From Diphasiastrum complanatum (taxonomy: Eukaryota > Streptophyta > Lycopodiopsida > Lycopodiales > Lycopodiaceae): 64,000 nucleotides of DNA. Location: NCBI GenBank assembly GCA_029204225.1, contig CM055104.1, positions 38,930,527-38,994,526 of the forward strand. Direction: 5' to 3'. The notes below the pieces were generated by a model, which did no database searches, was not told the DNA's origin, and worked only from the letters and a program-made list of their open reading frames with translations. A program made the position numbers and the translations under genes. Within the stretch, counting starts at the first letter, position 1; each line of letters opens with the position of its first letter. This document shows positions 1-10,305 of this stretch, piece by piece.

Positions 1-545
1 CCAAATCCTTGAAGAAGGCTTCACACGTGTGAAAGTACGGCCTCCCACAGTCTGAGTACTGTACACCAGACCTACATTCAATCCTATAATCATTAGTAAT
101 CACAAGTACTCAAACAATTATGAACATAGAGAGCAATTGCACCATTATGAGAGAAAAATCATGAAATTGCTTGATAGATTTTGGTGAGATATCATCACCT
201 ATATATACATGATCCATCACGGTTTTGGGCAGGTATGAGTAGCCCTAAACCTATCCCTAATGCTAATTTTGGTGGATCTTTCATCCCTACCAAGTTAGGG
301 TTGGAATCTTGGAGATCCCTCAACAATGCAAAAATTACCAAAAATAGCTCCTATTTTTTCTCCCTTGTATCTAAGCATAATTTGGACTCATTCCAAAGGT
401 TCTAACACTTAGGTCTACTTGAGAACATCCTTATGAATGGAATCCTATGCTATTTGGCATGTGTGACAAGCCACATCATGACCATCTAACTATTTACAAG
501 TCATATGACCAAAACTAGTCAAGCTAGAATTGTGAATTTTTAACA
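1..545 (-). mobile_element. Copia family A LTR, truncated by window edge
   Basis: The stretch matches 9747-10291 and 15224-15768, the inner part of the two complete 682-base LTRs of the element at 9610-15768. It ends at the same terminus (TTTTTAACA). On the minus strand it therefore begins with the TGTTAAAAA end of the LTR. Sequence to its right (from 546) is gypsy gag, not family A coding sequence, so this is either a solo LTR or the right-hand LTR of an element lying outside the window. The first eight bases after it (CTCCTCCT) resemble the family A polypurine tract, which may be chance. Confidence 0.9.
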
Positions 546-720
546 CTCCTCCTGCTAGCTTTAATCACTTTCCAATCCATACGTTCAGTCTCATCTTGGT
601 TATAAAACCAATCTTGTGTTGATCCTGTTAAGGCCATCGGAAATAGCTTAAGTGTATCTTGTGAGAAAAATTTGTCATAAACCTCACATGATTTGGAAAA
701 TATTTTGAGAAATCTGACTG
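546..720 (-). pseudogene. Ty3/gypsy gag (Retrotrans_gag) fragment
   Basis: Read on the minus strand from about 720 down to 546, one open frame gives a peptide containing LKLFPMALTGSTQDWFYN and, further on, MDWKVIKAS. The pattern 'L.LFP.aLtG.a.dWf..l....i.sW..l' is the core of the Retrotrans_gag family, the capsid part of Ty3/gypsy elements. The frame is cut off at 545 by the Copia LTR, so the rest of gag is absent. No other domain of this element is seen nearby; upstream sequence (about 720-1900) may be its leader or LTR. The call rests on the motif by eye. Confidence 0.6.
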
Positions 721-2027
721 GAGTTTGATAACTCTAGACGAGGTAATCTTCTAACAATAACTTGTGGAGCAACATATGACGATTTTGGTAAATCAAATTC
801 AACATCGAAATCAGCCACGTTTTCAAATTACTTCAAAAGAACAATGAGATTGGATCTAGATTTTTCAATCAACTCCTATCTCTGATTAGGTATATAAAAT
901 TCCATTACTTGAGAATAACCAGTTTTCTAATTTCGAAAAAAAGATCTTGATCAAGCGATCAACACTTCTAAAAATAAGAATTTCTCATAATCAATATCAA
1001 ATTGTAATAGAATGTTCCAAAAATTTGATAGTGGCTAGATCTGATAGATCAGAACTCCGAAATAGTTTTGGCGAAGGTTGACTCGGTGGTTATTTCACTA
1101 CTATTTTGGATAAAAAAATCACTTATATGGCTGTTTTTGACAAATCTGGTAAAACTAACCTTTGACTAATTGATAATAGGTATATATGGTAATGATAAGA
1201 CTAGAGTAGCACTGGCGAAGGTTCTTGTTTGGCGAACAATGGCTTTTTAAGGCTTGGTGAAAATTAAAATAAAATTTTGGATAATTCTGATTGATCTGAC
1301 CTTCGCCAGACTAAAAAATGATAGAATACTATATTTGAAAAATTCAGACAAATCGGCGAATGTTCAGGCAAAGGATCAAGAGTGATACTGGTACTTTTGC
1401 AAAAAAGAGCACTTTTTTGATAAAAATAGATCAATATGACAACTGACCTTGACTTAACATTCGCCCAACTTATTGATTATCAAAAATAGTATGTCTGACT
1501 CTGACTCTAGTGAATGTTCCTCTGAGAACTGATATATTTGTAGAAAGGTGTTAAACTTTCTACAAAAGGTTACCAGCAACTAGTGGAACAGTCACTTTAG
1601 CTTTCTATTTTTGGAACTAACCTTCGCCGACCTGGCTATAGATAGATCTAGGTACAATAGAACAAGAAAAGATTGGTTCTCTGTAATTTTTTTGTGATTT
1701 TTGGAAATCGGCTGGGAAGTAACCTTCGCCCTTCAATCTTAGCTTCTTTGCATCAAGGTGGTACTGTCTGCAAGTCGGCGAAGGTTGGTTGCAAAGGAAC
1801 ATAAAGTTATCAAATTGATGACGACTTTGTCCCTTTTTTTCACCAAAATGGTAGAAATGAATGATTTTTATTGATTTCTCTGATTTTTTCAGATCCAAAT
1901 GGATCTTAAGAATGGTGATCTATATGGTTGTACTGGGTATTTCCTATCCACCCTCAACCCTAGATCCAAGCACACAAGCATCAAGGAGATGAAGAGGATT
2001 AACTAGTTGTACGCATAGATTCGTTCC
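721..2027. other. Non-coding stretch with repeated GGCGAAGGTT words
   Basis: No convincing gene. The word GGCGAAGGTT or its complement occurs exactly at 1070-1079, 1214-1223, 1619-1628, 1721-1730 and 1777-1786, with near matches at about 1300, 1352 and 1451. The density suggests the LTR or leader of the gypsy element whose gag remnant lies at 546-720, but no LTR ends, primer site or target duplication could be fixed. Confidence 0.4.
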
Positions 2028-2769
<742 letters not shown>

Positions 2770-3380
2770 ATTTGGTTTGCTCTTCCGTACAATGTGGACT
2801 TATTCCTTTTACCATTGCTCGTGTTCTTAGTGCTACTAAGTCTGGCGATTTACGTTCAAATTTCAAAACTTCAATTGATGGGATTCGGCAGCTTGATATT
2901 CCTATACGTACCCCTGACTTTGTGACTTCTTCTTTGCAGGACATTTCATATGTGCATGTTCGCCACTCTAATTTGCTACCAAAGCTTGGCAATGCTCAAG
3001 TTGCCTAAGACATCCTCACCCAATGCTTTGCTTAGTGGCCAGAATATATTTGGCAATTTGTTCCTCCCTCTCTAGATGTTTTGGCTTTGTTGCAAAAATC
3101 CGATAATGTTTTATCAAATATTCTAGGTCGCTGGATGGATCTAGGAACCTTTGATACTCCTAACAGATAGTTCATTAAGAGACAAGTCTTCCATAGGTGT
3201 TCGTCTTATCTACACGTCTTCCATTGCTCCAACTGCTTTTCTAGGAATTTGGGCCCTTCTTGCCTCTACATTCATTTTTCAGTCTACTTAAACTAATAGT
3301 GTTGTGATCCATATCTTCAAACTTGTGTGTAAATCTGCATGTTCTTCATTGTGGTAGGTTTCAGTGTAAATAACCAGATC
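2770..3380 (+). pseudogene. RT of the RT-endonuclease family, internally deleted fragment
   Basis: Plus-strand translation resembles the minus-strand element at 29612-31865. It begins with VCSSVQCGLIPFTIARVLSA, matching VCSFIAFGQIPPSVAHILGA there. It then jumps over the RT core to the thumb-like part (HSNLLPKLGNAQVA, matching HSDLLPKLGNSQVA) and continues through QCFA, LDVLALL and SSIAPTAFLGIWALL (matching ACIAPTTFLGSWALV). Several stops and the missing catalytic RT section make it dead. It shows that the family is repeated in this genome. Its left end is cut by LTR B at 2769. Confidence 0.7.
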
Positions 3381-3469
3381 TGGGACTCGTCATGGATACT
3401 TGTAAGAACCAACTAGTAGCTAATACGGTGGCAAGTGGATCAAATGGTTGAAGTGGAACTACAGTTCTA

Positions 3470-4430
3470 GCACACCCTTTTAATTCAAAAAACATCTAGA
3501 TAATCTTTAAAATTAATATCTTATTAAATAGAAGATGCTTTTCTTTAGGCAAAGCTTTTGTAAAAATATCAGCTACCAAGAGATTTGTCAAACAATAAAT
3601 CAGCTCTACACATTTTAAGTGTACTATTTCTTGAACATAAAATTAAATTTCTATATGTTTATTCCTAGAATGAAATCTAGGATTGAGAATAAGTTGTATA
3701 CACACTATCCATCGCTGCTTTCCACTTGATTGAATCTTCATTCGATAGTGTATAATGAGCAATGAGTGGCTCTTCGATTGTTGTCCATAAATTTTGAGTT
3801 ATATACATGTCTGGTGGATGCATCATATGAGCAGATCTTCGAACATTTGGATGTTCATCATGATCCGACTTAGAGGAAGAATGACAAGGTACATATGTGG
3901 AAGATGTCGAGATAGAGTTGTCTTTGACATTGATAGTACATAGTTCGTCATTTAAGTAATGATTTCATATTTTTTTTGAAATCATGAAATTTGTCTTCTA
4001 GGAAGACTACATGTCTGCTAATAAGTACCTTACTAGATTTGAGATCAAAGACCATATAGGCCTTATGATATGAAAAATATCCAAGGAATCTAGCCTTGAA
4101 ACTGGTTCGGTCAAATTTTTTCCTCAAGTCTAAAGGTACTTGGGTGTAGCAGACACATCCGAAAACTCGTAGGTCGTTTATGGATAGCTTTGTACCTAAC
4201 CAAAGCTCCTCGTGGGTTTTGTTGGCAACAATTTTGAATGTAATAGACTGTTGTGATTGCTTCTGCCTAGAACTTGTTTGGAAGATTAACAGCAATTAGC
4301 ATGGATATGACATACTCGACAAGAGTCCAATTCTTCCTTTTGGCTATTCCATTTTACTGTAGAGTGTAGCTCGAAGAATACTGCCTCTATATTCCAAACT
4401 CGATTAGAAAGGCATTCATCACATTCGCAA
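3470..4430 (-). pseudogene. Copia pol debris (integrase, then RNase H end)
   Basis: Minus-strand reading from 4430 gives the end of a Copia integrase core (FIANVMNAF, NGIAKRKN, degenerate for NGVAERKN) and then LRVFGCVCYTQVPLDLRKK, FLGYFSYHKAY and ISRHVVFLEDKF, the conserved post-integrase segment. At about 3700-3735 there is WKAAMDSVYTT (start of RT), then a jump to HSRNKHIEI ... VADIFTKALPKEKH, the end of RNase H. Most of RT is therefore deleted. In-frame stops are frequent. At 4430/4431 it is joined to plus-strand family C sequence. Confidence 0.85.
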
Positions 4431-6655
4431 TGAACTCTGCAAAGTCTAAAAAGCTTCCTTATGCTAGATCTAGGTCAAGATCTAATATGCTTCTTGGAGA
4501 TGTTCATCTTTGTGCTAACTTGGTTATTCTTGAGGATAATGATGGTGTTTCAATGGTTCTTCATGGCAAGTGCAAGCATGCAAAAGGTAAGGAAAGAGCT
4601 AACTTTATCAATGGAGGTGAAGGTTCTTCCTTAGAAAAGATTGTTGCTAATGATTTCTTTGATCATATGGAAAAAGATGTTGCTAGGTGCATTCATGAAG
4701 GAGATGGTTCTTCTACAATTTTTTGTTATGATTCCAAGAAAGTTTTCCAGCAAGTGGAGTCACATGTCTTCATAAAGAGAGTAGATCAAATGGTTCTATC
4801 AAGAGACTTGGTGAGGGAGATAGTCACAAGTCAAGAAGAAGAGAAGTATGTGAAGAGTTCAAAGTAGGATGTACTTTGAATGATGTCATTGTGAATGATA
4901 GTGAGGAAGAATCATTATCATATGAGTCATTACCTAAATCATTGAGTAGAAGTTCTTGTTTGAAAAAAGAGAGTACTTCAATCATCCTTATGTTGAAGAT
5001 ACTAATCATTTTTTTCATGGCTTCTAATGTTTGTGAGGTTTCTACTTCTTATGATGCAATCATTAAGAGGGAGTCTTATGAAAGATTGGTTCTTGGGAAG
5101 ATCCAAGGCATGGATCTCACGTCTCTTCATCAACTCAAAGAATTCTATGATTGTGAATTGATCACTCATGATCAAGATGGCAAAAAGTTGGCTGGAGAAG
5201 ACTACATGGAGCAAATCGAGAGGCAATTTCTTCAAGGCAAGGGAGATATCATTGATGAGCTTATTGAGGTTTGTTATGGACTCAAAAAGGCTGGATTTAT
5301 TAGCTTTAATACTCATCTTCACCTACTCTACTTCATGTTGAATGGAAAGTTTGGAATCTATCTTTTGATTTATGATGGTGACATTGGTGACATTGTTTTC
5401 ACTAAGCTTTGTGGAGATTCGAGATCAAGCATTGATGAGATCTTGTTGGATCTAGATCAGATGTTTGAGAGGGAGTATTTTTAGAGGTTCAGGTCTGAAG
5501 ATATTCATATCTTTGATAACTTTGATGACCAAGAGAAAGGTAAGCAAGTGGAAGCGACTCATTTTGTTTTACTCACATGTTTTGGAGAATTTTCTTGTGT
5601 AGATGATGCTATGCAAGTGGATATTGGTTCTCATGGTTTTCATGCTGTAAAAGCAAGTAATGGATCTGGAAAGCAAAGTTTGTTCAATGAATTTGATGGT
5701 CAAGAGAAAGATCAAGAGGTTGGTCTCAAAGGGCTTCAACAACACAAAAGGAAAGGTGGCAATTTGGAGCTAGTCAAGAGCATCAAAGGAGAGGTATTTG
5801 GCAAAGATGTTATGGATCTGGTTTTACAGGTTATTGAAGACTCAAGTAAGGTCAAAGGAGCAGCAAGGAAGTGTTGTTCAAGTTTACTTTACTTATTCTA
5901 TCTCATGTTTGAGCTATTTTATGTGGATGTGTGCAAATTGTCAAGATATGGACAAACTAGCTATATTGTCTTGCAATATCTTATTGTTGGAGTTGTACTA
6001 GCATTCTTGGATGGTTTTGCTAATGGAAATGAAGCTATTGGAGGTTCATTATATCACTCATCCATGATCTTCTCAAGTATTGAGTACCTTGATGTCAATG
6101 TTTGGAGATTGTCGATTTTTGGTGAATTCATGGTCATTTTCTTGTGTCAAGTAAATCTTGAAGATGGACTAGTTAAACCTACTTGGTTTATGGAATCATG
6201 TGGTGCTGGATTTGCATCATTTATGTACTCACCTACTCATGTATTTCCAAGGTTTGATGATATCTTGTGACAAGATGGAGATGGAGGCTCATTCATGAAG
6301 TTTTGTGGTGGAGACATATCAAGAAAGGACAAAGTTGGAGGAGACAAGAAAGCAAATGGTCATCACTCACATTTATTGTTTGGTTGCTGTAATTTTTTAG
6401 AGAGTTCAAAGTTTGAAACATGGAGGAATCATTTCATTCACATTCTATTTTGTTCTTCATGTTCTAGTTATATCTTGATGTGTAAAATTGATGTAAGAAA
6501 TAGTGAAGCATCCAATTTGGACACTATTCTCTATATCAATTATGAAAGATACTTTAGAACCTTAGAAACGAGACCTATACTTAGGATGGAGATCATTCTA
6601 AAGTTGGATCAAAGTTCTATTGTCAAAATTATGCCAAAACTAGTTGAAGAGAGAG
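4431..6655 (+). pseudogene. Family C Copia element, degenerate pol region, copy 1
   Basis: The region is largely open on the plus strand (4430-4867, then one frame from 4876 to 6660 broken by TAG at 5482 and TGA at 6268) and is repeated at 55035-56838; its 3' end is also at 34825-35215. It has no clear pfam-like match, but the order of faint motifs follows Copia pol. EDYMEQIERQFLQGKG resembles EDIYMEQPEGF; YGLKKAGF resembles YGLKQAPR; LLIYDGDIGDIVF stands where YVDD should be; SSLLYLFYLMFEL and CKLSRYGQ resemble the RT-RNase H linker. The would-be active site contains a tandem GGTGACATT duplication present in both copies. It ends in a purine tract right at the LTR. The Copia reading is inference. 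Confidence 0.6.
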
Positions 6656-7293
6656 TGTGAGAGATTTCAACTAGTTTAGTCATATTTTGGTAAATTGTCA
6701 ATAAGAGGCCAAAAATCATTTTAGACTTAGAGATAAACTTTTTGAAGTTATATTAGTTTAAAATACATTCAATAAACACTTTTTGAAAGTGTGAGAAAGT
6801 TGGTAGTTGAGTTTGAGAGAGATTCAAATTTGAACTTTGGGTACATTGAATCTAGACCCAAAAACAGTAGGGTTTACATTTTGGAGGGAAAGCCAAGCGG
6901 CCAAATAGGGTTTGAAAAATCTATAAAAAGATGTAACTCATGGAGAGACACATCTTCTCTCTCTCATTTCATCATTGTACATGGTTCTCTTTGGGTTCTA
7001 CTACTCATTGGTGCACTATCTTGGTGATATCTTGCAATCTTGTGTGTAGAATGCTCATTTATTGCTATTTTTGGGTCCACACGTGTGAAAGATAATAAGG
7101 GTACTATAATTGTATGGATAGCAGATATATTTTATGTTCTGGTTCATGTTTGATCAGTATCTCTTTGAGTTTGCATCTTATTTTGTATGTAGATGCTGAT
7201 TTTTCTACATTGGCAGGATTGTTGGTTTGCTCCTTATTGTAACCAAAGATTAGGGACATGGATTGGATCTTGAATGATCTAAAATCCTTCACA
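6656..7293 (+). mobile_element. LTR family C, complete 3' LTR
   Basis: 638 bases beginning TGTGAGAGATTTC and ending CCTTCACA, preceded by the purine tract GAAGAGAGAG (the 3' primer site). It matches minus-strand copies at 20051-20704 and 34171-34824 and the LTR tail at 53112-53196. A TATAAAAA box lies at 6922-6929 and CACACGTGTG at 7078-7087. It terminates the family C sequence at 4431-6655. Immediately to the right is a piece of LTR B, so no target duplication can be assessed. Confidence 0.88.
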
Positions 7294-7380
7294 GGAATTG
7301 GCCAATAGGCATTGAGGCCAAGTGCCCTAAAATCCACTATATATAGTGGTACTTTGTAGTTCATTTCTCACATTTATGTT
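7294..7380 (+). mobile_element. LTR family B fragment
   Basis: Matches the internal section of LTR B around 16900-16985 (GGCCAATAGG, CCCTAAAATCCACTATATA, CTCACATTTATG). It includes CCACTATATATAGTGG at 7334-7349, a perfect 16-base palindrome around a TATA box. Both ends are broken. Confidence 0.6.
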
Positions 7381-7439
7381 CAATCAAGAAGTGGAACCTT
7401 TGCAAGTGAAAGTCTTTGCTTTCTCTTTTGCTCCATCTC

Positions 7440-8460
7440 TCATGTAATGTGAAAATCATAGATGGAGAGATCATCATCATCGGTGTCTATGTTGACAACA
7501 TGATGATTCAGTCAAGGAGCGACAACCTAATTACACAGGTGAAGGCAGATATTTCGAAGCACTTTGAAATATTGGACCTAGGAGAAGCAAAGTGCTACCT
7601 GGGCTTGCAGATCGACGGAGATCTTGAAGGAGGAAAATTACATCTACACCAGTCAAGATACATTCAGAAGTTCATTTATGATTTTGACATGACAGATTGT
7701 AAGAGAGTGAATACTCCAATGGTTCCTGGCACAATAACAAAGACTATCCCAGAGACGATGCAGAACGACAAGTAATGCAGCACAAGCCTTACAGAAGGCT
7801 TATCAGTTCTTTGATGTACTTGGCAGACAATACAAGGCTAGACATTGGTTATGCAGTGTTCAGATTGAGCCAATTCAACATCGGTCTGCCGACACACTGA
7901 AAAATGCCAAGAGAATTTTGCAATACTTGCAGAACACAAAGGACTATGGGCTATGCTAATGTCAAGATGCAGGATTCAAAGTTGAATCCTGCAGTGATGC
8001 AAATTGGGCATCCCTGAAGGATAATAGTAAAAGTGTATCAAGAGGATGCACCATAGCAGCTGATGCAACTATCATTTGGATTAGCAAGAAGACCATAACT
8101 GCACAATCATCCTGCGAAGCAGAGTATGTTGTAGTAGCCAAAATGGCTAACAAGCTAACATGGCTTAGACAATTCCTAGATGGACTGGTAGAAAACACCA
8201 ACAAGTCACTGATCCTACACATGGACAACACATCTGTAATACATCTGACAAATGATCCAGTGTTTCATTCCAGAACGAAACACATTGCTATAAAGTATCA
8301 TTTGATGGGAAATCTGGTGGAAAGAAACGAGTTGAAGACCGTTTTCGTTCCAACCAAGCAGATGGTAGGTCGACATATTCACAAAACAATTGGACAAGAC
8401 CATGTTTGAAAGACAATGAACGAGCTTGGAAATCAGGACCACTTTAAGAGGGAGCTAAAG
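7440..8460 (+). pseudogene. Copia family H RT (3' half) and RNase H
   Basis: The plus strand encodes VYVDNMMIQSRSDNL (YVDN in place of the RT active-site YVDD), then FEILDLGEAKCYLGLQI and a frame ending at 7775. The RNase H follows in shifted frames (ISKKT, SSCEAEYVVVAK), with the final part open at 8143-8409: DNTSVIHLTNDPVFHSRTKHI ending VPTKQMV. A purine run, AAGAGGGAG at 8447-8455, could be the polypurine tract. The start is cut by LTR debris. A sister RT lies at 56843-57600. The mutated active site and frameshifts make it inactive. Confidence 0.85.
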
Positions 8461-9416
8461 AAACATTAAGTTTCTATTTTAAAGTTTCAGTATTTTTTCT
8501 TGCATTTAAACTGTTATAGTTTTGAACTAGATTTCGCACAGTCTGCATATTTGAACTGTTTGTCGCACAACCCGCATTTTTTGCATGATCCCAAAAAAGT
8601 TGACAATAAGCCTATTTTAACTTAGTATCAATTTTGTGAAGGCCTTTGCATTCTTCGCATTTTTCGTGACTAAGCCTAAGTGACCGACATATCAAAAGAC
8701 TTCAAAGTGATCAACATATCCGAACATGCCGACACATCGAGCAGTCATCAGAAGAAGAAGGGAGAATTGGCACACATTATCGAGCATGGACGAACTATCA
8801 GACCTCAACTAATTGGGCTTGAAGGTTTAAACTGTCATGCTACACTGCCACCATGCAACGTTAACAAAGACATAACGGATGTTTAGCTTAAACTTAGCTG
8901 ATTAAAATCTTGTAATCTGATCTTATATGATGTATGTATTAGACCAGAGAGAGAGATATATGCGCGTGTGCGTTCAATAGAATGCATCAATGCACAATAG
9001 TGACGTGCAGAAACATATAGTTCTAGTAGTAGCTACTTCGTTCGTGAGAGAGAGAATACCTCTCTTTCGTCGACGTGCTGATCTGGGTAACAGACAACGC
9101 TCAAAGGAATTGTTGTTGTATACTTGATTTTGATAATATAGACAAGTTGCAGCACTCTGTTCTATCATGTGCAATCTCTGAATATTTAAATGATGCTTGC
9201 TTGCTTACAGTGGATATACTTTCGCTGTTATTAAAACATTATCTATTGTTCATGAATCAACATCAGATTAGCAGTAGCTATCTATAGTTCAAAGAATGTC
9301 TGATCGTGGAATGAAGCAGTAGCTTCAACCAGACAGATCGGCTCCATCTGAACTTTACATCAGTGGATCACGATAGTTCGATTAACTCTCGGACTAGGTC
9401 TCGGACCACCCATCAG
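8461..9416 (+). mobile_element. Probable LTR of family H
   Basis: Non-coding sequence between the end of Copia H RNase H and a primer-site-like TGGTATCGGAG at 9417-9427. It shares short blocks with 52250-52934, the sequence before another Copia primer site (for example CTCTC..TCG..ACGTGCTG..TGGGT), and contains the TTCGCA words seen in other LTR-like stretches here. The exact ends are not determined. Confidence 0.4.
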
Positions 9417-9429
9417 TGGTATCGGAGAT

Positions 9430-9609
9430 GAGCTATAATCACCAAATTCCATTTCCCATCATTGGATTCCAAGGTAGGTTTGATCGCTTCAAGGGCAAGG
9501 CATGTTTTAAGTTGGCAACGACAAAGTTGATCATAAAAGCCTATGAAAAAGCTACCGCTCAGATCTTAGAGACAACTCCTTAGATCCCAGTACCAATGAT
9601 GCTAGTTTT
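9430..9609 (+). pseudogene. Unrecognised coding sequence X, 5' part
   Basis: An open stretch beginning with a methionine codon (MSYNHQIPFPIIGFQGRF) follows the primer-site-like sequence at 9417. It has one in-frame TAG near 9583, reads into the GTTTT target site at 9605-9609, and resumes after the family A element at 15769. The first part is basic. I do not recognise a family: it has no CCHC, DSG, integrase or RT motif. See the 3' part at 15774-16563 for context. Confidence 0.35.
9605..9609. repeat. Target-site duplication of Copia A, left
   Basis: GTTTT immediately before the left LTR, identical to 15769-15773 immediately after the right LTR. A 5-base duplication is the normal Copia integration footprint. 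Confidence 0.93.
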
Positions 9610-10291
9610 TGTAAAAATTACAGCAAATAAGGATCCTAAAACACTTGAAATGATGAGGTAAACAATAGATTATGATTTCATAAGATTAGCACAAGTTGAA
9701 CCATCAAAATCCATCAAAAATCTATGCTTGAACCTCACTAAATGGCCCAAATCCTTGAAGAAGGCTTCACACGTGTGAAAGTACGGCCTCCCACAGTCTG
9801 AGTACTGTACACCAGACCTACATTCAATCCTATAATCATTAGTAATCACAAGTACTCAAACAATTATGAACATAGAGAGCAATTGCACCATTATGAGAGA
9901 AAAATCATGAAATTGCTTGATAGATTTTGGTGAGATATCATCACCTATATATACATGATCCATCACGGTTTTGGGCAGGTATGAGTAGCCCTAAACCTAT
10001 CCCTAATGCTAATTTTGGTGGATCTTTCATCCCTACCAAGTTAGGGTTGGAATCTTGGAGATCCCTCAACAATGCAAAAATTACCAAAAATAGCTCCTAT
10101 TTTTTCTCCCTTGTATCTAAGCATAATTTGGACTCATTCCAAAGGTTCTAACACTTAGGTCTACTTGAGAACATCCTTATGAATGGAATCCTATGCTATT
10201 TGGCATGTGTGACAAGCCACATCATGACCATCTAACTATTTACAAGTCATATGACCAAAACTAGTCAAGCTAGAATTGTGAATTTTTAACA
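9610..10291 (-). repeat. Copia A 3' LTR
   Basis: 682 bases, the 3' LTR because the genes run on the minus strand. It contains TTCACACGTGTGAA at 9766-9779 and a TATATATA box. Short open frames within it are not genes. Confidence 0.96.
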
Positions 10292-10302
10292 CTCCTCCTC
10301 AC
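10292..10302 (-). other. Copia A polypurine tract
   Basis: On the minus strand GTGAGGAGGAG lies directly upstream of the 3' LTR start (TGTTAAAA). Purine runs at this place prime plus-strand DNA synthesis. Confidence 0.8.
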
Positions 10303-10305
10303 TAT

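Noticed and set aside
181-405. Repeated 74-residue open frame, also at 9927-10151 and 15404-15628
   Set aside because: It lies wholly inside the family A LTRs and is conserved only because the LTRs are young; no start context or domain.
1617-1898. 93-residue minus-strand frame
   Set aside because: No domain; sits in LTR-like sequence with the GGCGAAGGTT cluster.
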